DNA of 64,000 bases from the NCBI GenBank assembly GCA_013420905.1, contig JAAXNY010000011.1, forward strand, positions 2,232,001 to 2,296,000, given 5' to 3'. Each line of letters begins with the position of its first letter. Positions within the stretch are counted from its first letter, which is position 1. Of this stretch, positions 11,413 through 21,829 are shown piece after piece. The stretch comes from Collybia mongolica. Lineage: Eukaryota; Basidiomycota; Agaricomycetes; Agaricales; Clitocybaceae. Made by a program: the position numbers and the translations under genes. The notes beneath the pieces were generated by a model. The model had not been told where the DNA came from. It did not search any database and saw nothing but the letters and a program-made list of their open reading frames with translations.

Positions 11413-13266
11413 CTATCGCTTTGATTCGATGTGATCCTCGATGAGTTTGGCAACAGTGGGACCATGGACAGGGATACTGTTACCCTGGAAGCCTTCGGGA
11501 TACCTTACTTCTGGCTTATTAGGGTGTGTGATATACCTAGCATAACTGAATTTAGATGTGTGAAGATTCCGAAGCAGATGATATCTCACTTGTCGTTCCA
11601 CACTGCAAAGTGATCCATTCCCAGGGCTCTTGATGTCCAATGATAGTCCTGAGCAAAGCCACCTGGGTAGAATATTTCTATCACAGCCGACACTCGAGTG
11701 GGCTTCATGAACACGAGGTGTGTAAGGCCATTTCCGTGTACACCAAGAAGAATCTGCATGGAATTGGATGAGAATATGTGTAGAAGCACAATTCGTGATA
11801 ACGCACCGTCGTTCTTGCTGCAGCTTGGACTTGTTCGTCCTTGGTCATATTCTCCGCTTGGAGAATATCCAGCTGCCAAGAGTCTCCCTTACGAGCGACT
11901 AGTTCTTGAAGAGCAAGTACCAAGTCGTCGTGATCTTCCGAAATTAGCTTCCGTCGAGGCACTCCCTGTCGGCTGATATACGTAATGATAATCTTGTCGG
12001 GCATCGGAAGTGCAAGGCTATCTTCCGCCTTCGAGTGCTGGAATTGTTCGGGACTGGGGGTGCTATCCAAGGTAAGAGGCGCACCGGCAAATCGCCATAC
12101 AGCTTCCCTAACAGGCTGCCACCAGCCGCCTACACGGAATCCCATCAACTGGTTACTTTGCTTCATGAACTCCCACGCTTCTGAAGCAGTCCTCTGCGTC
12201 TGAGTCCCACAAATTACACCTCGATGTGCCGCACTGCGGTCAGCCAGGAGGATGATAGGAAAGTGCCAGGCACGGTCGTTGCCTTTCTTGCCAGCAGTCG
12301 CGGCTATCCGATCCGCCCAATCTTCTTGGACCTCGACAGTCAAGGATGGGAATGCAGCACGAAGAAAATATGCGTTGAATCCAGGATTGTCCCGCCAGCC
12401 ATCGGCGTTCGAATGTGCAAAAATGGCGCGGTGAATTGGCGGTGACGATGCGTGTGTGAGACTGTACGAAGCTTCCATAGAAGCCGTGGGCTTAGACCAT
12501 GCACCATGCCAGAAAGCCCATGTGCCGAAGAAGAGTTCTGCCACGAAGTGATAGTAATGGCGAAGGAATTGACCTGGGTCGTTGAAAAGAAGCTAATTAC
12601 GGGACAATAAGTGAAGCTTATACATGGGGCCAAAAGTGACGAATTACTGACTGTATTTCCTTCGACCGACCACACCCGATTCTTCTCTCCGCGGTCTAAG
12701 GCGCCTCCCCAGCGTTTTTGTGCTTCTTCCGGCGTAATGAAGTCCATATTTTGCGCCGTAGGTTCGCGAGAAGCAATGTTTTCTGGGGTATTGAAGGCCT
12801 CCAAGCCAGTACTTGTCATCATCCTGATTTCGGGGAACGACCGATTCGATGATAGAATATAGAGAGTACCGTTCGACATGTAGAGGTTTCGAAAGAGCGT
12901 CCAACCAGGTGCATGTGAGATAATTGATGTATGAGGGAGGTTCAGTTCGAAGCCAGGGGGGTGGGTTTCTTGGGCGTTGGCTGTTGACGAGGGCTGAAGA
13001 ACGATGGTATTCGTTGCTGTATTTGTTTCTGTGACTAGGGTGGTTTTAGTGACGGTGACTGGTGGCAGGTCCTTGATAATACTGAAGGGGTCTAGTGGAG
13101 GGTTTGGTGGCTCCAGTGGTACATTGTGGTTATGGTACTGCGTGTCGATGACAATTGACTGGCCCAAAACTGTCTGGTGTGTCATCACCGACCAGATATG
13201 CATAGCTGACGCTCCGAAAAGGACTAGAAATGCGTCGCGTCGGGAGAGGGTGTGTCGAAAAATCAT
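11413..13266 (-). CDS. GT61-type (DUF563) glycosyltransferase, type II membrane protein, 560 aa
   Basis: Probable Golgi glycosyltransferase of family GT61. Four exons: 13266-12648, 12573-11807, 11753-11590 and 11545-11413, all frame-consistent, 560 aa. A short cytosolic N-terminus (RHTLSRRD) is followed by one membrane anchor (AFLVLFGASAMHIWSVM) and a Pro/Thr-rich stem. The catalytic part contains FLRHYYHFVAELFFGTWAFW, KIIITYISRQGVPRRKL and the family signature ILLGVHGNGLTHLVFM near residue 465, then VIEIFYPGGFAQDYHW. Donor sugar and acceptor cannot be told. The start is the first Met before the anchor. It lies just outside the left end of the large mobile element, which begins 215 bp upstream of its start. 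Confidence 0.85.
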
Positions 13267-13458
13267 GATAAAGGGGATATCTTGCTTAGAACTCGAAGAG
13301 AGTGGCGAGTCCTAAAAGATGGTGTAAAAAGAGTGTGATTAGAGCTTACTTACGAGGGGGAACTACGGATAAGGAGAAGGAAGGAAGGAGATTGAGTTTA
13401 TAGGGTAATTTGGGGCGTTCATTTGATCCCTGATTATTTGGTTCCGAGCCAGGGACGT

Positions 13459-13466
13459 ATAACGAC
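13459..13466 (+). other. Candidate target-site duplication, left copy
   Basis: ATAACGAC occurs here and again directly outside the right terminus of the large element (34615-34622). On this side it lies 14 bp outside the first base shared by the two inverted repeats (13481), so the assignment is tentative. Confidence 0.35.
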
Positions 13467-13480
13467 GTCGGAGGTAACAA

Positions 13481-13912
13481 TCACCTCGGGAAGTCGATGT
13501 TTTGAGGTGAGCTGATAACTTCAGAAAAACGTAAAAATTTGGTGGATGGTTCAGGACAACTCAAACTGCTATTGATATTTTATTTTTCGGAGGGACATAA
13601 TTGTTTGAATAAACATTAGTTTTCAGTACATAATTTGGATCAGCCAAAGTTGTTCCTGAAATTCATGATTTAGGGCGCGCCGAAACACTGACTGAATTCA
13701 TATATTTACACCAGACTGGTCAGTAATTAATAAGTTGGCATTTCAGACAACTGCATTTCAGATCTAAAATGGGATGTTCCGGGGAAAAATGTGGTCGGGC
13801 AAAAATGAAAAAATTAAATGAAAATTGTGGTATGACATAAGTGATTCCCGAAACTACAGGCTTAGGTATCTATGAAACTAATCGTGCGCTGATCGTACGC
13901 TGATCGTACGCT
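13481..13912 (+). repeat. Left terminal inverted repeat (432 bp)
   Basis: Pairs with 34183-34614 on the other strand. Outer ends share TCACCTCGGGAAGT, then GATGTTTT and GCTGATAACTTCAGAAAAAC. Inner ends share GAAACTACAG and three 11-bp tandem units (here 13880-13912, GATCGTACGCT and variants). The middle parts are diverged apart from short matches such as ATAAACATTAGTTT. In this copy TCACCTC also pairs with GAGGTGA 16 bp further in. Confidence 0.85.
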
Positions 13913-13949
13913 GGGTGGTTGTTACAGGAGATCAGATCTATGTTGACAA

Positions 13950-16900
13950 TCAGTTAAAATATATAATGTAAAGGCTAACCCTTACCCTTGATAAATTCAG
14001 TATTACCACACGATTGGATGAAAATGAGAACCTTGCGACCTGGGATACAACCGAATCGAAAGAGACCTTATCAGGGGGGCCTGCAACCATGTTTGCGGAG
14101 TAGGTGGAAGCTGGAAATGAAGGATAACGGCGAAACGGATCATATTGTCCTGGTGGTAACGGTGCTTGGCGCCGGATTGATAATATAGTGCCATAAGATG
14201 TAACCGTTATCTTCTCAATGCTACCTGCAACCGGCACCACAGAAGTAGACGAGGGGTAATATAAAACAAAGCTGTTTCCTAGGTGTGTTGAAGCACGCGA
14301 AAAATTGAAGCCATTGTGATTATAGTGAGCAACTTCCCGAGGCGAATTTGAACGGTGTAGTTGGGTCTGGGCAGGTTTTTCCTCTGGTGAGGAAAATGCC
14401 TTGTCAAACAAGGATTTAAACTGCCGGATAATTTCTGGGCAGTCGGGTCTCTGTAACCAGCGTCGAAGATTTGCGGCTCGCATGTGTGATCGAAGAATGG
14501 TTTGCTCCAAAGGACCTAAACATTGTTAGTTATCAACTTGAGACAATGATACGCAATAGACTTACCACCAATGATGTTGTTGGTATTTATTTTTTGGAGG
14601 GCCCCGATTAGCCGCTCAAATGGGAAACACCACCATGATATTACAGGCCCGAAAAGCAAGAGAAAGTCGTAGAGGTGAAAAGCGGCATGTGTGTTCGGCC
14701 GTTTCCTGTGTTTCATGGTATGGGGATGCAGTGTATAGAGCCCGTCAACCCATTCTTTGAGATAAGCACGGTACTGTGCAGCGCGAGATACGTTCATTGT
14801 GTAACGAAGAACCAGAGTGACAGCTTGAAACAAGGCCATTGTGTGATCAAGCAGGAGGAGAAAACGCGAGCCCTCTGGGACAGGAAGCCCATCTTTCTCA
14901 CCCCACAAGGTGACGAAAGCAATTGGGAGGTAGATTGTACTTAGGATGCGCCATTCATCAGCCTTGATGGTACCAGCACTATGTTCTCCATAATTACTTG
15001 GGACTGAATGAACCCATGATGGGCATATTGTCGTTTTGATGACGTGTTGGATATATTGTAGAGTATCCGACGTGCATGTTTTCCCTACATCTTCGGGGGA
15101 TGACAAGGGCATCTGCAAACGCTAGATAGTCCGAGGTCAGTGGAATCTTGACATTTGACATGTACCATATACATACCCACTGGACGAGTAATGTTGAAAA
15201 ATGTTTTTTGGTTTTTGCGGGGACAAGAGTTCCATGCTCGGTCGGAATCTCCTTCGGCAGAGAGAGACTGTGCGTTACGAACTTGAGAGGACCCAGGTTC
15301 TTCCCACAAAGTCGGGTTAGAAGTTGTGAGCTGTTTAAAGATTCGTCACTACTATTAATTGGCAATGTCAAGAGCCGTTGGATTTCGTCCACCTGTTTCA
15401 CTTCTGCAGAACTGAATGGACGAAATTCCTGAAAAGCGGATTCATCGTAAGGCACCCATGGGTGGGAATATACAGGCTGGTGGGGATCGACGGTCCGGGC
15501 AACCTCAGCATCAATGCATAAAACACGGCGACAGTGATAGTGGACCAGTCCTTCAAGGATGCAATGCATACTATCAACAACAAGCATTCGCGTTGGGTCC
15601 CAATAGGGTAGTCTCCAAAGTTCGGACCAGCGCACACCATGGTTGGCAAAAATTTTGTTCCTCTCCTTGAGATTTTCAGCATCTCGCCAAGCTTCTGCTT
15701 GTCGACGTAATTCTAGCACATTTCTTGTGGCCCACAACTCAAAATCGGTATTATACATTGTGTCAGTGCCATAGCAATCACACACAGTGCAGTAAAAGTG
15801 TGCAGCGTGTCCAGCCATTGCTGCTACTTTGCGAGCAGCAGGCAGATCATTGATAGATAGGACGACGGCAACTTCAACATCTTCTCCATGTTCCAGAGCA
15901 TCAGCAGTCCTCGAGATGTGAAAACCACGCTTCCAGCCAATCTCTAATTGGTCAATAAGTGGGCGAATGAAATAATTGATTTCATCAAGTACAGGTTCCA
16001 TGGGCCCTGGTATGACACCTAATAGGAAAATATGTTCTGGGAGGTAGCGGATAGTTTCGGGAAGGTTTAGGTTTGCTAATGAGATGATGCCGATTGAGTC
16101 ATGGTTTCCGCGCTTTCGAACGCCATTAGGATGGAAGAAGTCAACGTGCATGGCAAATGCCAGCCGTATTTTATTCCCCCGATTGACGAAAAGCTCGCCA
16201 GCTGTTGGACCGTCGAATGTTTTTATAAAATCGGCGTTGAAAATATTTGTCGATTCGTCCGAGGGGCTTTTAATATTGTCCAGGGCATTGTCACAAGCGT
16301 GTTTGCTCAACCGTTCTACTTCGGGATCAGCGAGAGATCGAGCGAGATAGTCCGCGAATGATGCAGTGACAAACGGCTTGATGGGCCGTTGATATCCATT
16401 CCGTTGCTCTAGTAAAGTCGCACCACAAATGTGCCGTCCATCGACTCCCACAATGTGATTAACACATTGGGTGGGATACATTGCAGTGGTTGAAACAGGA
16501 TCATAGACGGGTGGATGGGTGAAATTGCATGAGGGGCATGTCGCGTAAGTACTTGTCCGACCGTCGACATCAAATCGATTAAGCGCCGTAAAGAGACTTG
16601 TCGGTAGTTGGTCTAGAATGGCATACTGAGTTGTGCTATATTGAGATGTGGGATGGGTGTTCGCAGGATTAGCCGGCCTTGTGGCCATGGCCATCTTCAC
16701 CAGCATGGTAACGACGTTGATGATGAAATCGCATGGTTCACTACTCAATCCTACAATAATATGACAGACGGCACCCAATAGTATTGTCACTTGTGCAATT
16801 GCGTCAAGCTTGGCAACAGGATTTTCATATATATGACCTTGAGGAATAGTGAGTCGATCATTTAGGTGACACAGCAAATTTGACTTACTCGTTTCAATCA

Positions 16901-17471
16901 TCACTGAATTCCTCTCAGTGGATGGAGGAAGCAGCAGGGCTCCTAGTTGAGTGATTCGCGAGTCAAGAGACCTCAAGTTTGCTAGAACTTTGCTCTTCAG
17001 GTCGACGACAGTTTTTGTTTGGTTTCGAACTCGAGAAAGTGATTTCCCCCCGGAGTCCACAGCTATCACAGCGGAATCTAATAATGCGCGCAACGTGTCG
17101 TCTGCCGGACGACATCCAGGTTCAAAGTCAAGGGTTGCAGCAGTAGCTTGTACTTCCACTTCGACTGCTTTAATGATGTTTATGGCCTTCCTGACCGACG
17201 GCTTAGCCTTAGCCTTTGGGACGGGGTGGGGGAAAGACGCTGGTCGGGGTGAAGTAGATCCGGAAGGACAGGGAGATTTCGACAACGGGTCTCGAGGGGG
17301 TAAAGACTTCTCAAGAACAGCATTGACTCCATTTTGTACATCACTGATAGAAATATGATTTGTGGAGGCTGGAATATTTAATGACTGAGGAATCTCGTCG
17401 GAGGAAGACCAAAGCCTGCTGTGTTGCTCAGTGATGATAGGACCCTTGTCTGTCAGGTTGAGGCCTGTCAT
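13950..17471 (-). CDS. KDZ/Plavaka-type transposase (about 1138 aa or more)
   Basis: Transposase of the large element. Exons 17471-15177, 15121-14566 and 14515-13950 join in frame at a W residue and at the sequence NIIGGPLEQT. A further 5' exon may start at 17607 (MIPIMPETEE) and splice to about 17500. Features in order: an acidic, Ser/Pro-rich N-terminus, a Cys-rich segment (CPSC...CVNH...CGATLL, near residues 315-360), then HVDFFHPNGVRKRGNHDSIG, ANLNLPETIRYLPEHIFLLG, VIPGPMEP, a second CTVC motif, and LVVDSMHCILEGLVHYHCRR. The C-terminal part has LRSHMRAANLRRWL and ends beside the left inverted repeat. These blocks match what I know of Plavaka proteins of basidiomycetes. No stop or frameshift was seen, so it may be functional. 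Two hairpins of the element-wide family lie upstream (17782-18008). Confidence 0.85.
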
Positions 17472-17781
17472 GAAGCTCCCAACTGTATCGGTGTTGATAG
17501 ACTAAAGTATTTGAATCAGTTTGAGATGATAGGGACGGAATAAAACATACCGTTGTGGACCTTGCACTTAGAGGGGTCTCTTCCGTCTCAGGCATTATGG
17601 GAATCATCTAACACATCACATATGAACACATTGTAGTAAGTATAATTGATAAAGGTCATACCTGACGGCCCAACGATTGCTGAACTTCGAGGAGATGAAC
17701 AACTTTATTGTTCTTGGGAACCCAATGCCCATTGGGGTGGAGAGCGCATTTGCATAGAAAAGTTTGCATCTCTTGAGTAGG

Positions 17782-17810
17782 ATCTTGTCAGCGTTGAACA
17801 CCGACAAGAT
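17782..17810 (-). repeat. Core hairpin (H1) upstream of the transposase gene
   Basis: Perfect 8-bp arms, ATCTTGTC (17782-17789) and GACAAGAT (17803-17810), around a 13-nt core that reads GGTGTTCAACGCT on the minus strand, the sense strand of the transposase gene. Confidence 0.85.
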
Positions 17811-17983
17811 ACTGGAACGGGTGGGGCGAGCGACTGTCTGATGGTAAGCAAACTTATATACCCAGAAATACAATGAATACAACACTTATAACGACATCGC
17901 TCCATGTTGCCATCGTAATGGAGGAAATAACAACAAAAGCAAGGAGCTGAACATCGTCATACAACGTTCAGGGAAAGAGACTG

Positions 17984-18008
17984 CTACACGACGTTGTACA
18001 TCGTGTAG
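17984..18008 (-). repeat. Core hairpin (H2), divergent copy
   Basis: Arms CTACACGA (17984-17991) and TCGTGTAG (18001-18008) around CGTTGTACA. Aligned on 13 nt, the minus-strand core reads GATGTACAACGTC, in which the inner base pairs of the family are kept. Lies between the transposase and the 906-aa gene. Confidence 0.65.
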
Positions 18009-18239
18009 TCAAGGTGGTCCTGGTGATGGTCTGAGAAAGCGGCCGATACACACCACATCAGTTTGTTTATGAACGCCAAACAACGCGAAGCACATGGTCG
18101 CTTGGTAACGTGATGCCAATTATTCAGACATGGTGTCGAGAGCGCGTTGGCACAACGGTGCAATGCAATATAGTATTATGGTCAAAGTACAATATATATA
18201 TGGACATGTATGTAGAGGGAGGGGGCAGTGCCAACAAGA

Positions 18240-21061
18240 TTAAAGGACATGGTGCGAACGTAGGTACGTGAAAGCCTGAGCCGCCAGGTTTTCGTTTTTT
18301 TGTACTGTGCGAGAGACCTCTCTTGTAAAACGCAATGAGTGTCGCCACTCTCCAGGGTTCCTGAGCTGCGCAGTCCCAGAAACACATTCCTGGAGATGAG
18401 TTTGATACCATCTCTCACAGTCGGCTGACCAGTATCCAACACCGAGACCCGATTTTGCCCAAATAGAGGGCTTGGGCCACCAGGAGATATCAGTCGTTTG
18501 AGGGCGTCCAGACTGGTACTGACCTAAAATTAAGTTGAATAAGTGAACACTTGAATGAAGTGGACATCAATACCTGTTGCAATTTTATATACCCCACAAA
18601 TCTTGTCCAGTTCATCCTCAGTCAAGCTATCATCCCAATATTTGGGTGAGGATTCTTTTCCGTCCCAAAGACAGAGCCCCTCCTCAAATACTAAATCGGA
18701 TGGTCCATAGAAGACTTCGGAATATGGAACCGTATCCCTAGCAATCCGGGCTACTAGACCCCCTGCCAATAGAGCAGCCCGACATCGTGATAAGCGAAGG
18801 AAACGATTGCGAGATGACACATATGCTTGGTAGTCAATCACATCAGGAGAGTATCCGGGCGGTCGGTATCCAAGGCCTGTATAACGGGTGTTCGCATTAC
18901 TCGGCGCACGATATGGACGCCCGTCGTCACGGATAAAAGTGTTGAAGGAAAGTCCTCGAGCTACCAGAAATTCAATCACAGAGTCTAGATTAGGACCCAA
19001 GTCACGACGAATAATTTCAAGAAGCGTAGTTGCGCTCGTTAATCCCACTTCCAATGGTGTTGTGTCCCGGAAGGGCCAAGATCGCAGAAAGTAATATGGA
19101 GTCCCGTTGAATATTTCAGGGTGCACGTCAAATTGCTTATTTCCCGTCCACAAGTCTGACCCAGTCTGCAGAACATCCAGAATCCCATTTGGAAACGATG
19201 AGAGGGTCTCTGCTGTCCAATGGTGACCCAAAAATGTGCAAATATCGATTTGATCTTTGTGAGGGGGCACAGGTAGATCATCGGTCCAACATCCGTTACC
19301 AAGAATTTTTGAGGCAACTTTCCAGGATATCTCACGAGTAGGGGGGTGGACTGGAGCGAGAGGAGAGTGCCCGAACCGGTAGTATATCATGTCTTCGTAG
19401 GATTCAAGAGGTGTTATCTCCAGTGTTGGTTCGTTCGAGGGCGCATCATCGACTTGCGGCGCGATATTGTAGTCATCATAGACACGCCTTAAGTCTGCAT
19501 TCGACGAATATTCTCCTTCCTGGTGATTTGGTTCGTGTGGGTCGTCAGGAAGTAACTCAAACGAGTCCTCGTCATGTACATGCACAGGAGTGGGATCCTT
19601 GTCATGCATATACATAGGAGTGGGATCCTCATCCTGTTCCTTGTCCTGAGTCGAACTAGATTGTCCGGCTTTTGGACCATTCAGCCAAAAGTCTCTATAC
19701 TCCTCATCTTCCGAATCCCCATCATCTGCATCACCAAATTCTGAACAGAGGTCCCATTCATCCTTGAAACCATCGTATTTACGCTGAGCATTGGAGTACG
19801 TTGTCCAAATGTCTTCACCTACGCTGCGGGTAATCGGCTTACGGATACGAAATCCATCGACATCGTCCCACCTGAAGATTGTGGACCCTTTCCGTCCAGG
19901 CGGCATGTGCCTCGATGCATTTTCCTCTTTTGACAAACGGCTCTGGCGTTGTCGAGGGGTTTCGAGGGCAGCTTTCTGCAGGTTTCCCTCATGTCGGCGG
20001 GCAAAGAAGTCTTTCCAAGATTCGCCCGGTTTCTGATTGCTGAAGCGATCAACCGGGGGGAATACTGGACCCGCACTGACTGGCGCCACGGGCGTTTGTT
20101 GTCTAGGCGGAGGTTGCTTCGCAAGATGGTGGAGATGTTTGATGATGTGGTGGTTAGGGACCAGGCCCTTATCCTGCAGCCATCTGAGTGGACGGAGAGG
20201 CGCATCGTCGATATCACCCCAGCAAAGGTACATGCTAAGCCTCGCTCTTGCCAGTAATGGGATTATGTGACTGTATTCACAAATCTCCATGTTAATTATC
20301 CCGCCCACTCTAGGTACCGATAGATCGCCGACAGGAGATTCCTCGAGCATCGATAGCCATTGACGGTGTATCCCCGTTCTTTCCACGATACGTTCGCGCC
20401 ATTTGAAACCAGCGACTAATGCTTCCCGTTCATTGAGAATAATGAGGAAAAAAGTGATCGCCGCAATGAGTGGCATGAAGGCATCACGAGAGCGCACCGC
20501 CATCATCTGGACATTTGCTTTTGAGATATAGAACAACTCATACCCGTATCTTTTGGGGAAAGCCCAGAAATTAAACATCTTTGGGAGGGGTACACCACAT
20601 ATTTCAATCATGGCGAAGGCAATTGCCCTCAAATTGCGCTCAAGCGAAACCCACTCCATTTGGAGACTTGGCGCCATCGTGTAACAGCCTTCCCTGATGC
20701 GCAGAACGGGTACGTTTCGGGAGGTCACCGATAGGCGCTCAAATAACGGCCCGTGGAATGGAGGATATTTTGGTATCAGGAACATGAAAGGGTGCTCGTT
20801 CGGAATCCAGTTCAGATCAAACTTGGGAAGGATTTTCGAGTGGGAAGGGGGTAATGGTGCGCGAGGGATCTGTGGAAAGTCAAAGCCCCCCTCGATATTC
20901 TCGTATTCAACCCTCGCAACCGTATATACATTGCCCTCGACAAGTGCATGTGGAGATGAGAACGAAGACACGTGGAGCTGACGGGAAACATTTAAGAAGA
21001 GCTTACAGAATCAAAATCCAGGGCTTACCAGAGGAGGGAGGGAATGGATTTGGTTTGACAT
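18240..21061 (-). CDS. Unknown element-borne protein, 906 aa, 3 exons
   Basis: Not assigned to a named family. Exons 21061-21029, 20977-18574 and 18523-18240 keep frame and give 906 aa. The start at 21061 (MSNQIHSLPPL) was preferred because no ATG opens the long exon. The N-terminal 250 residues are hydrophobic/aromatic-rich with MFLIPKYPPFHGPLFERL and a block WRERIVERTGIHRQWLSMLE. The middle (about 290-480) is charged and low in complexity and contains two near-identical acidic repeats (MYMHDKDPTP / VHVHDEDS). The C-terminus has ISWWPKPSIWAKSGLGVGYW followed by CERWYQ. I have the impression of similar proteins in other agaric genomes but cannot name one. No TET/JBP, helicase, protease or nuclease motif was found. 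Three family hairpins lie 150-370 bp upstream in the sense direction. Confidence 0.65.
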
Positions 21062-21210
21062 TTGGGTGGGATACTAGGAGGTCTGTCTAGTCTAGTTAGA
21101 ATATCATACGTTTGTGAAAGTGTTGACTAACCGGGGAGGCTTAGGTATGGCGGATATGGTGCCCGGTCGAGTCTGATATCCAAGGATTCGATTAAGTGGA
21201 AAAGAGAAGA

Positions 21211-21426
21211 TACCTCCCCAGCGTAAAACACCGGTAAGGGTAGGATTAGGTCGTGATTTGTAGGTGGTTGGAGATTTAAGTTATAAACGTGGTTAGGACG
21301 CGATTATGACGTGGGGAGATGTCCGCCAGGTACAGCCTGAATAGAGTAGTCGACCGCTCAGCGTAAGACACCGAGGGGTAAGACGTTGAGGAGGAGAATA
21401 CCACTTCGCGTAGAACACAAAGTGGT
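21211..21426 (-). repeat. Core hairpin cluster A (H3-H5), minus-oriented
   Basis: Three copies with the core in minus orientation. At 21220-21232 the core reads GGTGTTTTACGCT with weak arms (TACC/GGTA, offset). At 21360-21372 it reads GGTGTCTTACGCT with 3-bp arms CTC/GAG. At 21407-21419 it reads TGTGTTCTACGCG with perfect 7-bp arms ACCACTT (21400-21406) and AAGTGGT (21420-21426). They lie upstream of the 906-aa gene in its sense direction. Confidence 0.75.
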
Positions 21427-21674
21427 GGCAGGGTCCAGTCCCAATGTCAGGTGACAAAAGCGTTGATGATCTATTAAAGCGGAGTTTGGAACGTCGTGAT
21501 GACGCTGAGACGCGTCAAGCCAAACAAAGACAACATAGTTATCGGCTCCCACTGCGTCCACAGGTGACGGCCACAGGGTATCAGTGTCACCGGTAAGTAA
21601 ACCCAACCCTACAAACCACACATATACTAACAAACTTTAGCTCCCTGCCCCCACCTCATTGCCTTGACAGACCT

Positions 21675-21829
21675 GCTGCTCGGTGTTCAACGCTGAGCAG
21701 CTCACAATCCTCGGTGTTTAACGCTGAGGAGCTCACGATCCCAACACGCAATCTTCTTGGTGTTCTACTCTAAGAAGATACAACCCGACCAACGGTTATC
21801 TATACTACTCGGTGCTCTACGCCGAATAG
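21675..21829 (+). repeat. Core hairpin cluster B (H6-H9), plus-oriented
   Basis: Four copies on the plus strand. GCTGCTC/GAGCAGC around GGTGTTCAACGCT (21675-21701). TCCTC/GAGGA around GGTGTTTAACGCT (21708-21730). ATCTTCTT/AAGAAGAT around GGTGTTCTACTCT (21751-21779). CTACTC/GAATAG, one mismatch, around GGTGCTCTACGCC (21805-21829). The first two also form a 32-bp tandem duplication. They are followed after 22 bp by an ATG (21852) that opens only a 19-codon frame. Confidence 0.85.

Noticed and set aside
18240..21061. 906-aa cargo protein as a TET/JBP dioxygenase, as found with some mushroom KDZ transposons
   Set aside because: I looked for the HxD...H/R iron and 2-oxoglutarate motifs and did not find them in a fitting arrangement.
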